Part shown: piece after piece, positions 52,143 through 59,763 of the stretch | Layout of the letters: each line of letters opens with the position of its first letter | Position numbering within the stretch: the first letter of the stretch is position 1 | NCBI GenBank assembly: GCA_018902795.1 | Contig: JAHIQD010000023.1 | Location: forward strand, 1-64,000 | DNA from: Bacteroidota bacterium | GTDB lineage: Bacteria; Bacteroidota; Bacteroidia; Flavobacteriales; Weeksellaceae | Direction: 5' to 3' | DNA: 64,000 nt | Program-made: the position numbers and the translations under genes | Notes under the pieces: generated by a model | The model's database searches: none | What the model saw: only the letters and a program-made list of their open reading frames with translations | Told to the model about the DNA's origin: nothing

Positions 52143-52856
52143 ATGAACTTTATTAAAAACAATCTGGCCAACGCATTTACTTTGGCGAACTTATTTTCGG
52201 GAAGCATTGGTGTCATTCATTTGCTAGCAGGCAATTACCAAATTACCGCCATCTGCATTATTACTTCTCTGATTCTTGATTTTTTCGACGGATTTATTGC
52301 AAGAGCGATGAAATCGAACTCCAATCTCGGCGCTCAGCTCGATTCTCTTGCCGATATGGTGAGTTTCGGTTTGCTTCCGGGAATTGCGATGTATAAAGCA
52401 TTGGAACCGTTCGGAAATCAATTGTTGGGAATGGAACTTCCTTTTGAAATTAAATATCTCGGACTTTTCATCACTCTATTTTCATGTTTAAGACTCGCGA
52501 TTTTTAATCTGGATGAAGAACAGACCTATTATTTTAAAGGGTTAAATACCCCTTCCAATACCATTTTAATTTTCGGACTTTATTACGCTTTTCTTGAAAC
52601 TGAAAGTTTTAAATTTCTGTTTGAAAATTCTTTACTGCTCATTATTCTGACGGTGATTTCATCCTGGATTTTGGTAAGCCCGATAAAGATGATCGCAATG
52701 AAATTCAAATCGATGAAACTGGAGGATAATTATCCGAAAATTGCTTTATTAATCGGCGCGGTATTGATTCTAATTCTCTTTAAAACCGTCGGAATTCCGT
52801 TGGTTATTTTATATTATATTCTGATTTCCCTTATTTTTCAGAAACAGCTCAAATAA
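52143..52856 (+). CDS. pssA: CDP-alcohol phosphatidyltransferase (phosphatidylserine synthase)
   Basis: This 237-residue membrane enzyme has seven or so helices and the CDP-alcohol signature D49-G-x2-A-R-x8-G-x3-D-x3-D71 complete (DGFIARAMKS, then NLGAQLDSLADMVSFG). It makes phosphatidylserine from CDP-diacylglycerol and serine, leading to phosphatidylethanolamine. The decarboxylase gene is not in the window. It begins a run of plus-strand genes (52143-54759) that might be one transcript. Confidence 0.9.
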   Translation: MNFIKNNLANAFTLANLFSGSIGVIHLLAGNYQITAICIITSLILDFFDGFIARAMKSNSNLGAQLDSLADMVSFGLLPGIAMYKALEPFGNQLLGMELPFEIKYLGLFITLFSCLRLAIFNLDEEQTYYFKGLNTPSNTILIFGLYYAFLETESFKFLFENSLLLIILTVISSWILVSPIKMIAMKFKSMKLEDNYPKIALLIGAVLILILFKTVGIPLVILYYILISLIFQKQLK

Positions 52857-52877
52857 ATCTATCATCAATTATCTATA

Positions 52878-53642
52878 ATGAATTTAAAACTCTATAAACC
52901 GCTCTGTATCTTCGATCTGGAAACTACCGGAATCAACGTAGCGAAAGACAGAATCGTGGAAATCTGCATCCTGAAAGTAAATCCTGATTCTTCGCGCGAA
53001 AGCAGAACCTGGCTGGTCAATCCAGAAATGTATATTCCGAAAGAATCAACCGTTGTTCACGGAATCAGTGATGAAGATGTAAAAGATGCGCCAAAATTCA
53101 GCGAGATCGCGTCAAAAATCATGGAAATGATCGCCGGTTCGGATTTGGGCGGATTTAATTCCAACCGTTTTGATGTTCCGCTTTTGGCAGAAGAACTTCT
53201 GAGAGCTGGACTTGATTTTGATTTGAGCAAATTCAAATTGGTGGACGCGCAAACGATTTTCCATAAAATGGAACCACGAAATCTAACCGCCGCCTACCAA
53301 TTTTACTGCAAAAAAGATCTCGAAAACGCTCATTCTGCAGAAGCAGATGTGTTGGCAACTTTTGAAGTTCTGGACGCACAGGTTGGTCATTACGCAGATT
53401 TGCCAAATGAAATTGCCGGATTGAGCGAATTTTCTTTCCACCATAAATTTGCGGATTTAGCAGGATTTATTGCTTTTGATGATGATGAAAAGGAAATATT
53501 CAGTTTCGGGAAATATAAAGGACAAAGGGTGAAAGATGTTTTCCAGAAAGATCTGGGTTATTACGGTTGGATTCAGAATGCTGATTTTCCGTTGTATACG
53601 AAGAAAGTTTTGACGGGAATTCAATTGAGAAGCAAGTTTTAA
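52878..53642 (+). CDS. DEDDh 3'-5' exonuclease (DnaQ-like) with DUF3820-type tail
   Basis: This 254-residue protein has ExoI FDLETTGINVAKDRIVE near 13-29, ExoII GFNSNRFDVPLLAEELL near 93-109, and ExoIII with His in HSAEADVLATFEVLD near 153-167; D, E and two Asp residues plus His of the DEDDh set are in place. The C-terminal region FSFGKYKGQRVKDVFQKD near 209-226 is a DUF3820-like module known from exonuclease X-type proteins. It is a stand-alone proofreading or repair-type exonuclease, not necessarily the DNA polymerase III epsilon subunit. Confidence 0.87.
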   Translation: MNLKLYKPLCIFDLETTGINVAKDRIVEICILKVNPDSSRESRTWLVNPEMYIPKESTVVHGISDEDVKDAPKFSEIASKIMEMIAGSDLGGFNSNRFDVPLLAEELLRAGLDFDLSKFKLVDAQTIFHKMEPRNLTAAYQFYCKKDLENAHSAEADVLATFEVLDAQVGHYADLPNEIAGLSEFSFHHKFADLAGFIAFDDDEKEIFSFGKYKGQRVKDVFQKDLGYYGWIQNADFPLYTKKVLTGIQLRSKF

Positions 53643-53659
53643 TCAAGAAAAAAATCAAA

Positions 53660-54268
53660 ATGAAAATCATTTGCATCGGCAGAAATTACGCGGAACACGC
53701 CAAAGAACTCGGAAATGAAATCCCTGAAAACCCAGTGATTTTCATGAAACCCGACACCGCGGTTTTAAAGAAAGGTTCGGATTTTTATATCCCTGAATTT
53801 TCTCAGGATGTTCACTATGAACTGGAAGTTGTTTTGAAAATCTCCAAAGGCGGAAAATATATTCAGGAAGAAAAAGCAGCGAATTATTTTGATGAAATCG
53901 GTTTGGGAATCGATTTCACCGCTAGAGATCTTCAAAGCCAACTGAAAGCAAAAGGTCTTCCGTGGGAACTGGCAAAAGGTTTTGACGGAAGCGCGGTAAT
54001 TTCAGATTTCTATAAAAAAAGTGATTTCGATATGAAAAACCTGAATTTCTCCTTACTTAAAAATAAAGAAGAAGTTCAGAACGGAAATACTTCAATGATT
54101 ATCTTCTCGCCTGAAAAAATCATTGCTTTTGTTTCGCAGTATTTTACATTAAAAACAGGAGATCTGATTTTTACGGGCACGCCAAAAGGAGTCGGAAAAG
54201 TTTCGGAAAATGATATTCTCGAGGGTTATCTGGAAGGAAAGAAAGTTTTCGATCTGAGGATTCAGTAG
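53660..54268 (+). CDS. Fumarylacetoacetate hydrolase-family protein
   Basis: This 202-residue protein has the FAH-fold metal site (YELEVVLKISKGGKYI near 58-73 with E60/E62; EIGLGIDFTARDLQS near 87-101) and the motif LIFTGTPKGVGKVSENDI near 170-187. Members hydrolyse or decarboxylate keto-diacids such as acylpyruvates. It lies 17 bp after the exonuclease gene, probably co-transcribed. Substrate unknown. Confidence 0.88.
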   Translation: MKIICIGRNYAEHAKELGNEIPENPVIFMKPDTAVLKKGSDFYIPEFSQDVHYELEVVLKISKGGKYIQEEKAANYFDEIGLGIDFTARDLQSQLKAKGLPWELAKGFDGSAVISDFYKKSDFDMKNLNFSLLKNKEEVQNGNTSMIIFSPEKIIAFVSQYFTLKTGDLIFTGTPKGVGKVSENDILEGYLEGKKVFDLRIQ

Positions 54269-54324
54269 CACCACTTCTCCGTTTCAGGAAATTTTTGTAA
54301 CTTTAATCAACAAAAAATTAAATC

Positions 54325-54759
54325 ATGATCAATATTGTTTTACCCGTCGATTTCGGTGATTCTACAGATAAATTAATTAGCGGAGCTGTAAAATTCGCGA
54401 AAGAAACACAGGGAAGAATCTGCCTGATTCACGTTGCTCCGGCGGACATTGGTTTTGCAATTGGTGATATGGGATTTCAGTATTTTCCGGAAGTGGAACA
54501 GAACGAAATCAAGGAAGAATTGCTTCGTTTAAACAACATACAACAACGTATTCTCGCAGAGGATATTGACTGTGAGCACATCCTCAAACAGGGCGTTGCC
54601 GGAGATATTATTCTGGATTATGCCAAGGAAAAGAATGCGGGATACATGGTGATGGGATCACACGGACGAAGCGGAATTTATGATGTATTTGTGGGAAGCT
54701 TAACCAAAGAGCTTACGCGCCGCTCTTCGATTCCCGTTTTGGTAATTCCTATTCATTAA
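54325..54759 (+). CDS. Universal stress protein (UspA family)
   Basis: This 144-residue single-domain protein has MINIVLPVDFGDSTDKLI at the start and the nucleotide-binding motif MVMGSHGRSGIYDVFVGS then LTKELTRRSSIPVLVIP near 112-142 (G-2x-G-9x-G-S/T). That motif indicates the ATP-binding UspA subgroup. It is followed by a strong terminator. Confidence 0.92.
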   Translation: MINIVLPVDFGDSTDKLISGAVKFAKETQGRICLIHVAPADIGFAIGDMGFQYFPEVEQNEIKEELLRLNNIQQRILAEDIDCEHILKQGVAGDIILDYAKEKNAGYMVMGSHGRSGIYDVFVGSLTKELTRRSSIPVLVIPIH

Positions 54760-54782
54760 TAGGATAAAATGAGATAAAATAA

Positions 54783-54808
54783 ATCCCGGAATTGCAGAAT
54801 TCCGGGAT
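54783..54808. terminator. Bidirectional terminator
   Basis: ATCCCGGAATT-GCAG-AATTCCGGGAT followed by TTTTATAAT; between the UspA gene (+) and the convergent small membrane gene (-). Confidence 0.88.
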
Positions 54809-54840
54809 TTTTATAATAATAAAAATATCAATTATTTAAG

Positions 54841-55071
54841 TTATCCTTTTTTGTTGATCTTCGGATCATAGTAAGGATGATGTCCTTCGGTTGGAGAAAA
54901 ATATTCTTTGTCTTTGTCGCCTCCTAAAGTGGTGACCAATACATAGCACCAATAGGTAAACAAAGCTGATGCTACGAAGAATAAAATCCAGTTTACAAAA
55001 TTTCCTGCAAATTCAAAAAACCCGAAAGACCATTTGAATACACTGCTTAAGAAGAGAAAGAAAGACGTCAT
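54841..55071 (-). CDS. Small membrane protein, DUF6341-like
   Basis: This 76-residue protein has one or two helices (VKWSFGFFEFAGNFVNWILF and FFVASALFTYWCYVLV, about 11-46) and a hydrophilic tail with PTEGHHPYYDPKI. It resembles small flavobacterial membrane proteins of the DUF6341 type. It is divergent from a DUF6427-like gene, a neighbour that I associate with it in other flavobacteria. Function unknown. Confidence 0.6.
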   Translation of the reverse strand: MTSFFLFLSSVFKWSFGFFEFAGNFVNWILFFVASALFTYWCYVLVTTLGGDKDKEYFSPTEGHHPYYDPKINKKG

Positions 55072-55089
55072 TATTTTCCTTTTTTAAAT

Positions 55090-55097
55090 TAACTTTG
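55090..55097 (+). promoter_or_regulatory. -7 promoter element of the DUF6427-like gene
   Basis: TAACTTTG, 16 bp before the ATG at 55114; leader about 11 nt. Confidence 0.55.
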
Positions 55098-55113
55098 CAC
55101 AAAATTAATAAAA

Positions 55114-56022
55114 ATGTTTCGATTACTTTCAAAAGAAAGCAATATTTTTTCAATACCGGTCTACATTGGCATTCTTCTTTTGATCGTAATAGGATTTAAC
55201 TTCCTTGATTTCAACTCATTGGACGTTTTTTCAGCCGCAATTACTTTTGCAGGCGTTGCACTGGGATATTTCTGTTTTAATGCCATTGCGCTGAATTACC
55301 AAACCCATCTCCCTCTATTTTTATATACCGCTTTCGTTTTTGCGCTTTATCCGGGAGATCTGGACATAGGAATTGCAGTTTCACTCTTCACCAATTCCAT
55401 CCTATTGCTGCTATTGACTGATAATGATACGATGGTCCGCAAAAACTCAATTATTCTAGTAGGAGCGATTCTGGCTCTGAATTTTGTTTTCCTTCCTACG
55501 ACCTGGCCGATGACGATTTTTGTAATTTTTCACATCATCGGAACTTCAGATAAAGTGGGGCTTCATATCTTCCGTCTGTTTTTCGGAATTTCCCTTGTTG
55601 TACTTTCTTATTTTGGGATCGCCTATTTCCTCGGGATGAACTCATGGAACGAGGCTTATTTTCCTTTCAATAATTTTAAACCGTCGAAAGATCTGGAAGA
55701 TCTGATCTGGCTCATTCCGGTGGCTTTAATGCTGATTCACGCGGTGATGGACCACTTTAAACATTTCAATAAAAAAAGTCCCAACAGTAAATTCAAATAT
55801 ACTTTTTTATTAATTTTTTCTCTCGCACAGTTAATTACCATTATACTGTACATGGGAAATGTTTATGAATACTTACTTTTGCTCGCGCTTCCGGCCTCCA
55901 TTATTTTAAGCAGAATGCTGAAATTTCTCCCCAAGTACTGGATGCAGGAAACAGGACTCTGGCTGCTTATTAGCTGCCTGGTGATGTTTAAGCTTGCCAA
56001 TTATTTCAACCTTAATATTTAA
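55114..56022 (+). CDS. Multi-spanning membrane protein, DUF6427-like
   Basis: This 302-residue protein has about nine hydrophobic helices and short loops. Motifs such as FNLSSNIF-like start, GVALGYFCFNAIALNYQTHL near 47-66 and TFLLIFSLAQLITIILYMGN suggest the flavobacterial DUF6427 family. No catalytic residues are evident. It starts a plus-strand run with DUF3109 (5 bp apart) and MgtC. Confidence 0.65.
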   Translation: MFRLLSKESNIFSIPVYIGILLLIVIGFNFLDFNSLDVFSAAITFAGVALGYFCFNAIALNYQTHLPLFLYTAFVFALYPGDLDIGIAVSLFTNSILLLLLTDNDTMVRKNSIILVGAILALNFVFLPTTWPMTIFVIFHIIGTSDKVGLHIFRLFFGISLVVLSYFGIAYFLGMNSWNEAYFPFNNFKPSKDLEDLIWLIPVALMLIHAVMDHFKHFNKKSPNSKFKYTFLLIFSLAQLITIILYMGNVYEYLLLLALPASIILSRMLKFLPKYWMQETGLWLLISCLVMFKLANYFNLNI

Positions 56023-56027
56023 AAACG

Positions 56028-56612
56028 ATGATACAAATTGAAAACAGATTAATTTCTGAAGATATTTTTGCAGAAGAATTTGTGTGTAACCTCAGTAAAT
56101 GCAAAGGCGCATGCTGCGTTGCAGGTGATGTAGGTGCACCATTAGAAAAATATGAAACTGAAATTCTTGATAAAATTTTCGATAAAGTAAAACCTTATCT
56201 GAGACCTGAAGGTGTAAAGGCTTTAGAAGAGCAGGGAACCTGGACAATCGATCCTCACGACGGCGACTTTGTAACTCCTATGGTGAACGGGGAAGAATGC
56301 GCTTATGTGATTTTCGACGAGAAAGGCATAACGAAATGCGGTATTGAAAAAGCATACGAAGACGGTGCCGTGGACTGGCAAAAACCTATTTCTTGTCACC
56401 TCTACCCGATCCGTGTAACTGAATATTCCACTTTTACCGCCATGAATTATCATGAATGGGAAATCTGCAATGATGCCTGTATTTTGGGGAAAGAACTAAA
56501 AGTTCCGGTGTATAAATTTCTGAAAACACCTTTAATCCGAAAATACGGCGAAGAATTTTATGAAACCCTTTGCGATGCTGCAGAAGAATGGAAAGCTGAA
56601 TTCGGTTCTTAA
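56028..56612 (+). CDS. DUF3109-family (YkgJ-like) cysteine-rich protein
   Basis: This 194-residue protein has a Cys cluster typical of YkgJ/DUF3109: CNLSKCKGACCVAGDVGAPL near 20-39, GEECAYVIF near 86-94, GITKCGIEKAYEDGAVDWQK near 98-117, SCHLYPIRV near 121-129, and WEICNDACILGKE near 142-154. These Cys may bind an Fe-S cluster or zinc. Function is not established. Five bases separate it from the preceding membrane gene, so they are probably co-transcribed. Confidence 0.9.
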   Translation: MIQIENRLISEDIFAEEFVCNLSKCKGACCVAGDVGAPLEKYETEILDKIFDKVKPYLRPEGVKALEEQGTWTIDPHDGDFVTPMVNGEECAYVIFDEKGITKCGIEKAYEDGAVDWQKPISCHLYPIRVTEYSTFTAMNYHEWEICNDACILGKELKVPVYKFLKTPLIRKYGEEFYETLCDAAEEWKAEFGS

Positions 56613-56637
56613 AAAAGTTTTATCTTTAAAATAAAAA

Positions 56638-57285
56638 ATGCCAGAACATTTTGAACTCTTAGATGTTTTTAAAGCGCTCATTTCTGTGCTTGCCGGATTG
56701 ATTCTCGGTTTTGAAAGAGAAATGAAAGATAAATCCGCCGGTTTAAAAACCATTACGGTGATTTGCCTTGGTTCTACCTTATTTTCTATTCTTTCCTACA
56801 AGGTTTCCGGCAGCGGCGATCCTGCAAGAATTGCTTCCTATATTGTCAGCGGAATAGGGTTTCTGGGTGCTGGAGTTATCTTTAAAGAAGGTTTCACCGT
56901 GTACGGACTCACCACCGCCGGCATTATCTGGATGGCAGCAGCTGTTGGGATGGCCATCGGTTTTGGGGAAGTGTATATCGCCTTTATCTTTCTTATTTCG
57001 GCAATTCTCATCATATATACCGCGAAATATTTAACAAAACATTTTCTGCCGCTGCATCATCATAAAATTCTAAAAATGCGGATGAGCACGCATAATTTCA
57101 TGACCCACAAAAGCTCAATATTAGCAGATCTGAAAGCAATGACCAGCGAATTGAACGAGATCGCAATAGAAAAAGAATTCGATCATATTTTGCTTACCCT
57201 GGAACTCCATATTTCAGAAAAACAGCTCGATAAAATGGAGAATTTTCTCACCTCCAATAAAAATCTGGAGTATTTCAGTTATTAA
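56638..57285 (+). CDS. MgtC/SapB-family membrane protein
   Basis: This 215-residue protein has four or five N-terminal helices with the family motif LAGLILGFEREMKDKSAGLK near 18-37 and GIGFLGAGVIFKEGFTVYGL near 72-91, then TTAGIIWMAAAVGMAIGFGE near 92-111. The soluble tail of about 70 residues (MRMSTHNFMTHKSSILAD) is ACT-like. MgtC is known in Salmonella as a regulator of Mg2+ and ATP homeostasis; here the role is inferred. It is 25 bp after DUF3109. Confidence 0.88.
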   Translation: MPEHFELLDVFKALISVLAGLILGFEREMKDKSAGLKTITVICLGSTLFSILSYKVSGSGDPARIASYIVSGIGFLGAGVIFKEGFTVYGLTTAGIIWMAAAVGMAIGFGEVYIAFIFLISAILIIYTAKYLTKHFLPLHHHKILKMRMSTHNFMTHKSSILADLKAMTSELNEIAIEKEFDHILLTLELHISEKQLDKMENFLTSNKNLEYFSY

Positions 57286-57686
57286 ATTTTCTGCAACTGT
57301 TTAACACACCAGCCCGCCTTATTTGTATATTTAAATACACAAGCGTACATGCAGAACCATATGTACATGCCACGGCCGTCCTAGACCTATCTCATTTAAC
57401 AGCCACATTCCACTTTTTTCAATCCCGGATGGTGTACCTGCCAACTGTATTTTAAATAACTTACAAACGTTTACCGTATTTCCTGCTTTCTCTCCTCATG
57501 ATGCCTTGACTGCAAACTATCATGTTAAGAAACGTGCAGGTAATGTGCAATTGGGCATAGTGTATTTATATTATAACCATACTATATTCATAGTATATCC
57601 ATACTATATCATAAAGGATTGGGAATGTTAAGGGGAAAACAACAGGCATTATTTCTTCATCCGGTGTTTTGGGTATCAACAAAAAA
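57286..57686. other. Long intergenic region without a recognised gene
   Basis: This gap is longer than usual and less A/T-rich than other gaps (CCACGGCCGTCCTAGACC). It holds the palindromic repeat block at 57577-57609. No protein of plausible length, no tRNA and no riboswitch that I recognise is present. It could carry a small RNA or the remains of a lost gene. Confidence 0.4.
57577..57609. repeat. Alternating ATACTAT/ATAGTAT inverted repeats
   Basis: ATACTAT (57579-57585), ATAGTAT (57590-57596) and a second ATACTAT (57601-57607) are spaced by ATTC and ATCC. The central copy can pair with either neighbour, giving two mutually exclusive hairpins, and CCATACTATAT occurs twice in direct orientation. 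Confidence 0.6.
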
Positions 57687-57710
57687 ATCCATCTCATTGC
57701 TGAGACGGAT
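57687..57710 (-). terminator. Terminator after trigger factor
   Basis: ATCCATCTCA-TTGC-TGAGACGGAT, one G/T mismatch, flanked by AAAAAA on the left (U tract for the minus strand) and TTTTTTA on the right. Confidence 0.82.
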
Positions 57711-57731
57711 TTTTTATTTATTAAAGTAAGA

Positions 57732-59066
57732 TTACTTTTTCAGTTCTTCCAAAAACTCATCGTGAGAGATTTTTGTTTCCTTTTTGGTTGCTTTTTCCAG
57801 GATTACATCTTTCAGTTTAGCCATTCCTACTTCTGCAGAAATCTGACGAACCTGCTCCTGATCTTTCAACATTTCAACCGCATATTTCTGAATTTCTTCA
57901 TCTGATAAGTGGTGAATTCCATAGATCGCCAACTGGTTTCTTACCAACTGTTCTGCCTGTGCCAAAACGTCAGTATACTCCAGTTTAATTTCGTTGTCGT
58001 TCATCAGTTTACCTTCAAGAATCTGGTATTTCAACTGATTTTTTTCTGCTTCCAAAATTTCTTTTGCCTGATTTTCATCAGTGATATTTGCGTTGCTGAA
58101 CATTAACCATTTAACCAGGAAAGTTTCAGGAAGTTTCACTTCTTCTTTTTCGTTGATCTGCTCCAACACTTTGTTCACGAAATGAACATCAGCATTTTGT
58201 TGGAAATATTCGTCAAGCTCAGATTTTACTTTCGCCTTCAGTTCTTCTTCAGATTTAACGGTTCCTTCTCCGTATACTTTATCGAATAAATCCTGATTAA
58301 GTTCTGCCAAATTCAATCCGTAGAAATCTTTTACAGTTACTTTCTGCTGATCGTGGTGAAGATGCTCCACTTCTTCTTTGCTGAACCCTAATTCTTTCGC
58401 CAACTCTTCATTTTTCTGCAAATCTTCTTTAGAAATTGTTACAGATCCGTCCATTTTCAAATCTTTCACCAATTTGAAAGCTTCTTTTTTCTCAGCGTCG
58501 ATTACCACATTTTTTGGGTGATGATGATGTTCCCCTTCTGCGTCTTCTTCAACAATCTGGCTGATTTCCAAAGCAATATGAGAATCGTCACCGATGTTCT
58601 CCTGTACTACTTTTTCTGCAAAACGCTTCTGCATATTTTCGATGCTCTGACCAATTTCTTTATCAGAAGCTTCTACTTTATAATGAGGCGCTTCGTATTT
58701 TGCCAAATCAATTTTGAAATCCGGTTCGTAACCTACTTCAAAAGCAACAGATAACTGTTCTGCATTGTGGTTTAACTCTTCAACCGGCTGTGGAACTGGC
58801 TGACCTACCAATCTCAGATTATTTTCGTTTACATAATTGTTCAACGCATCAGAAACCTGTTTGTTGATTTCTTCAAAAGCGATCCCCGCTTCATACTGCT
58901 TTCTCACCATGCTCAATGGCACTTTTCCTTTTCTGAATCCAGGAACCTGTGCGTTTTTCGCATAATTAATCAGTTGTTTTTCAACTTTATCTTTGTAATC
59001 TGATTTATCTAATGTAACTGTAAGTAACGCGCTTACTTCATCGTGGTTTGTCGCTGTAACGTTCAT
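57732..59066 (-). CDS. tig: Trigger factor (ribosome-associated chaperone)
   Basis: This 444-residue protein has the ribosome-docking motif GFRKGKVP near 43-50 and an N-terminal binding domain (1-130). A PPIase-like central domain is degenerate, with a His-rich loop (GEHHHHPKN), and the rest is a helical C-terminal chaperone domain ending in KISHDEFLEELKK. It sits at the ribosome exit tunnel and assists nascent chains. Length matches bacterial Tig. A promoter (TATTTTTG, minus strand) is at 59093-59100. Confidence 0.9.
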   Translation of the reverse strand: MNVTATNHDEVSALLTVTLDKSDYKDKVEKQLINYAKNAQVPGFRKGKVPLSMVRKQYEAGIAFEEINKQVSDALNNYVNENNLRLVGQPVPQPVEELNHNAEQLSVAFEVGYEPDFKIDLAKYEAPHYKVEASDKEIGQSIENMQKRFAEKVVQENIGDDSHIALEISQIVEEDAEGEHHHHPKNVVIDAEKKEAFKLVKDLKMDGSVTISKEDLQKNEELAKELGFSKEEVEHLHHDQQKVTVKDFYGLNLAELNQDLFDKVYGEGTVKSEEELKAKVKSELDEYFQQNADVHFVNKVLEQINEKEEVKLPETFLVKWLMFSNANITDENQAKEILEAEKNQLKYQILEGKLMNDNEIKLEYTDVLAQAEQLVRNQLAIYGIHHLSDEEIQKYAVEMLKDQEQVRQISAEVGMAKLKDVILEKATKKETKISHDEFLEELKK

Positions 59067-59092
59067 TGTTATTAATTGAAAATTTTAGGTTG

Positions 59093-59100
59093 CAAAAATA
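59093..59100 (-). promoter_or_regulatory. -7 promoter element of trigger factor
   Basis: TATTTTTG on the minus strand, 26 bp before the ATG at 59066. Confidence 0.6.
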
Positions 59101-59151
59101 GTAATTTTTTTAGACTTTTAAGAATGTAATACTGCTAAAAAACGTTAAAAA

Positions 59152-59718
59152 TCAATTACTAATGCCAAAAGTAGCCATTGCGTCGGTTTCGCCACCTTCC
59201 ACTGTTCCGAAAGCTGTTCCGTTTTGGGCTTCATTTACGGATGTTGCATCATGAATTAATGTTAAAACCAATTGTGGAGAAGCTGAATTTACCGCTTTTG
59301 TAACATTCCATTTCGTAATCAATCCCAATTTTTTTCCGTCGGTTCTGGTGGATGATTCGTCATCTTCACGGGTTAAATTGATCTGCGACCCCTGAAAATC
59401 ATAGATCAGAAAATGCTCATCTTTTGCAGATTTGATGCTTTGGGTTTCATCTTCATTGCCGTTTTTGAAAATGGCAGTTACCGTATAAGATTTTCCGTCC
59501 GTTAACTTTATCACGGGATTTGTTGCCGAGTTAACGGTATAATTATAAGTTTGCGCAATTCCGGTTGCATCATCTTTTACATTCAGAATAATATTCGATA
59601 TATCTTCCTGCGAAAGCACATCCTCGTCTTCATCGGCTCTGCTGCAACTTACAGAAAATGTGGCAAGCAGCATTAATACTACAATTATGGAGTTTTTATA
59701 ATTTATGAATGATTTCAT
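59152..59718 (-). CDS. Lipoprotein partner of the TonB receptor
   Basis: This 188-residue protein has a lipoprotein signal (lipobox LATFSVSC, Cys25) after SIIVVLMLLATFSV. The mature part begins with an acidic stretch (SRADEDEDVLSQEDI) and is rich in beta strands (GIAQTYNYTVNSATNPVIKL, GKSYTVTAIFKNGNEDETQS). It probably sits on the outer membrane. It follows the TonB receptor by 46 bp in the same operon. It could bind the receptor's ligand or a metal, but the sequence alone does not show which. Confidence 0.75.
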   Translation of the reverse strand: MKSFINYKNSIIVVLMLLATFSVSCSRADEDEDVLSQEDISNIILNVKDDATGIAQTYNYTVNSATNPVIKLTDGKSYTVTAIFKNGNEDETQSIKSAKDEHFLIYDFQGSQINLTREDDESSTRTDGKKLGLITKWNVTKAVNSASPQLVLTLIHDATSVNEAQNGTAFGTVEGGETDAMATFGISN

Positions 59719-59763
59719 TTTTAATTTTTTTATTGTTAAATATGTCTATTTTCAGCACCCAGC

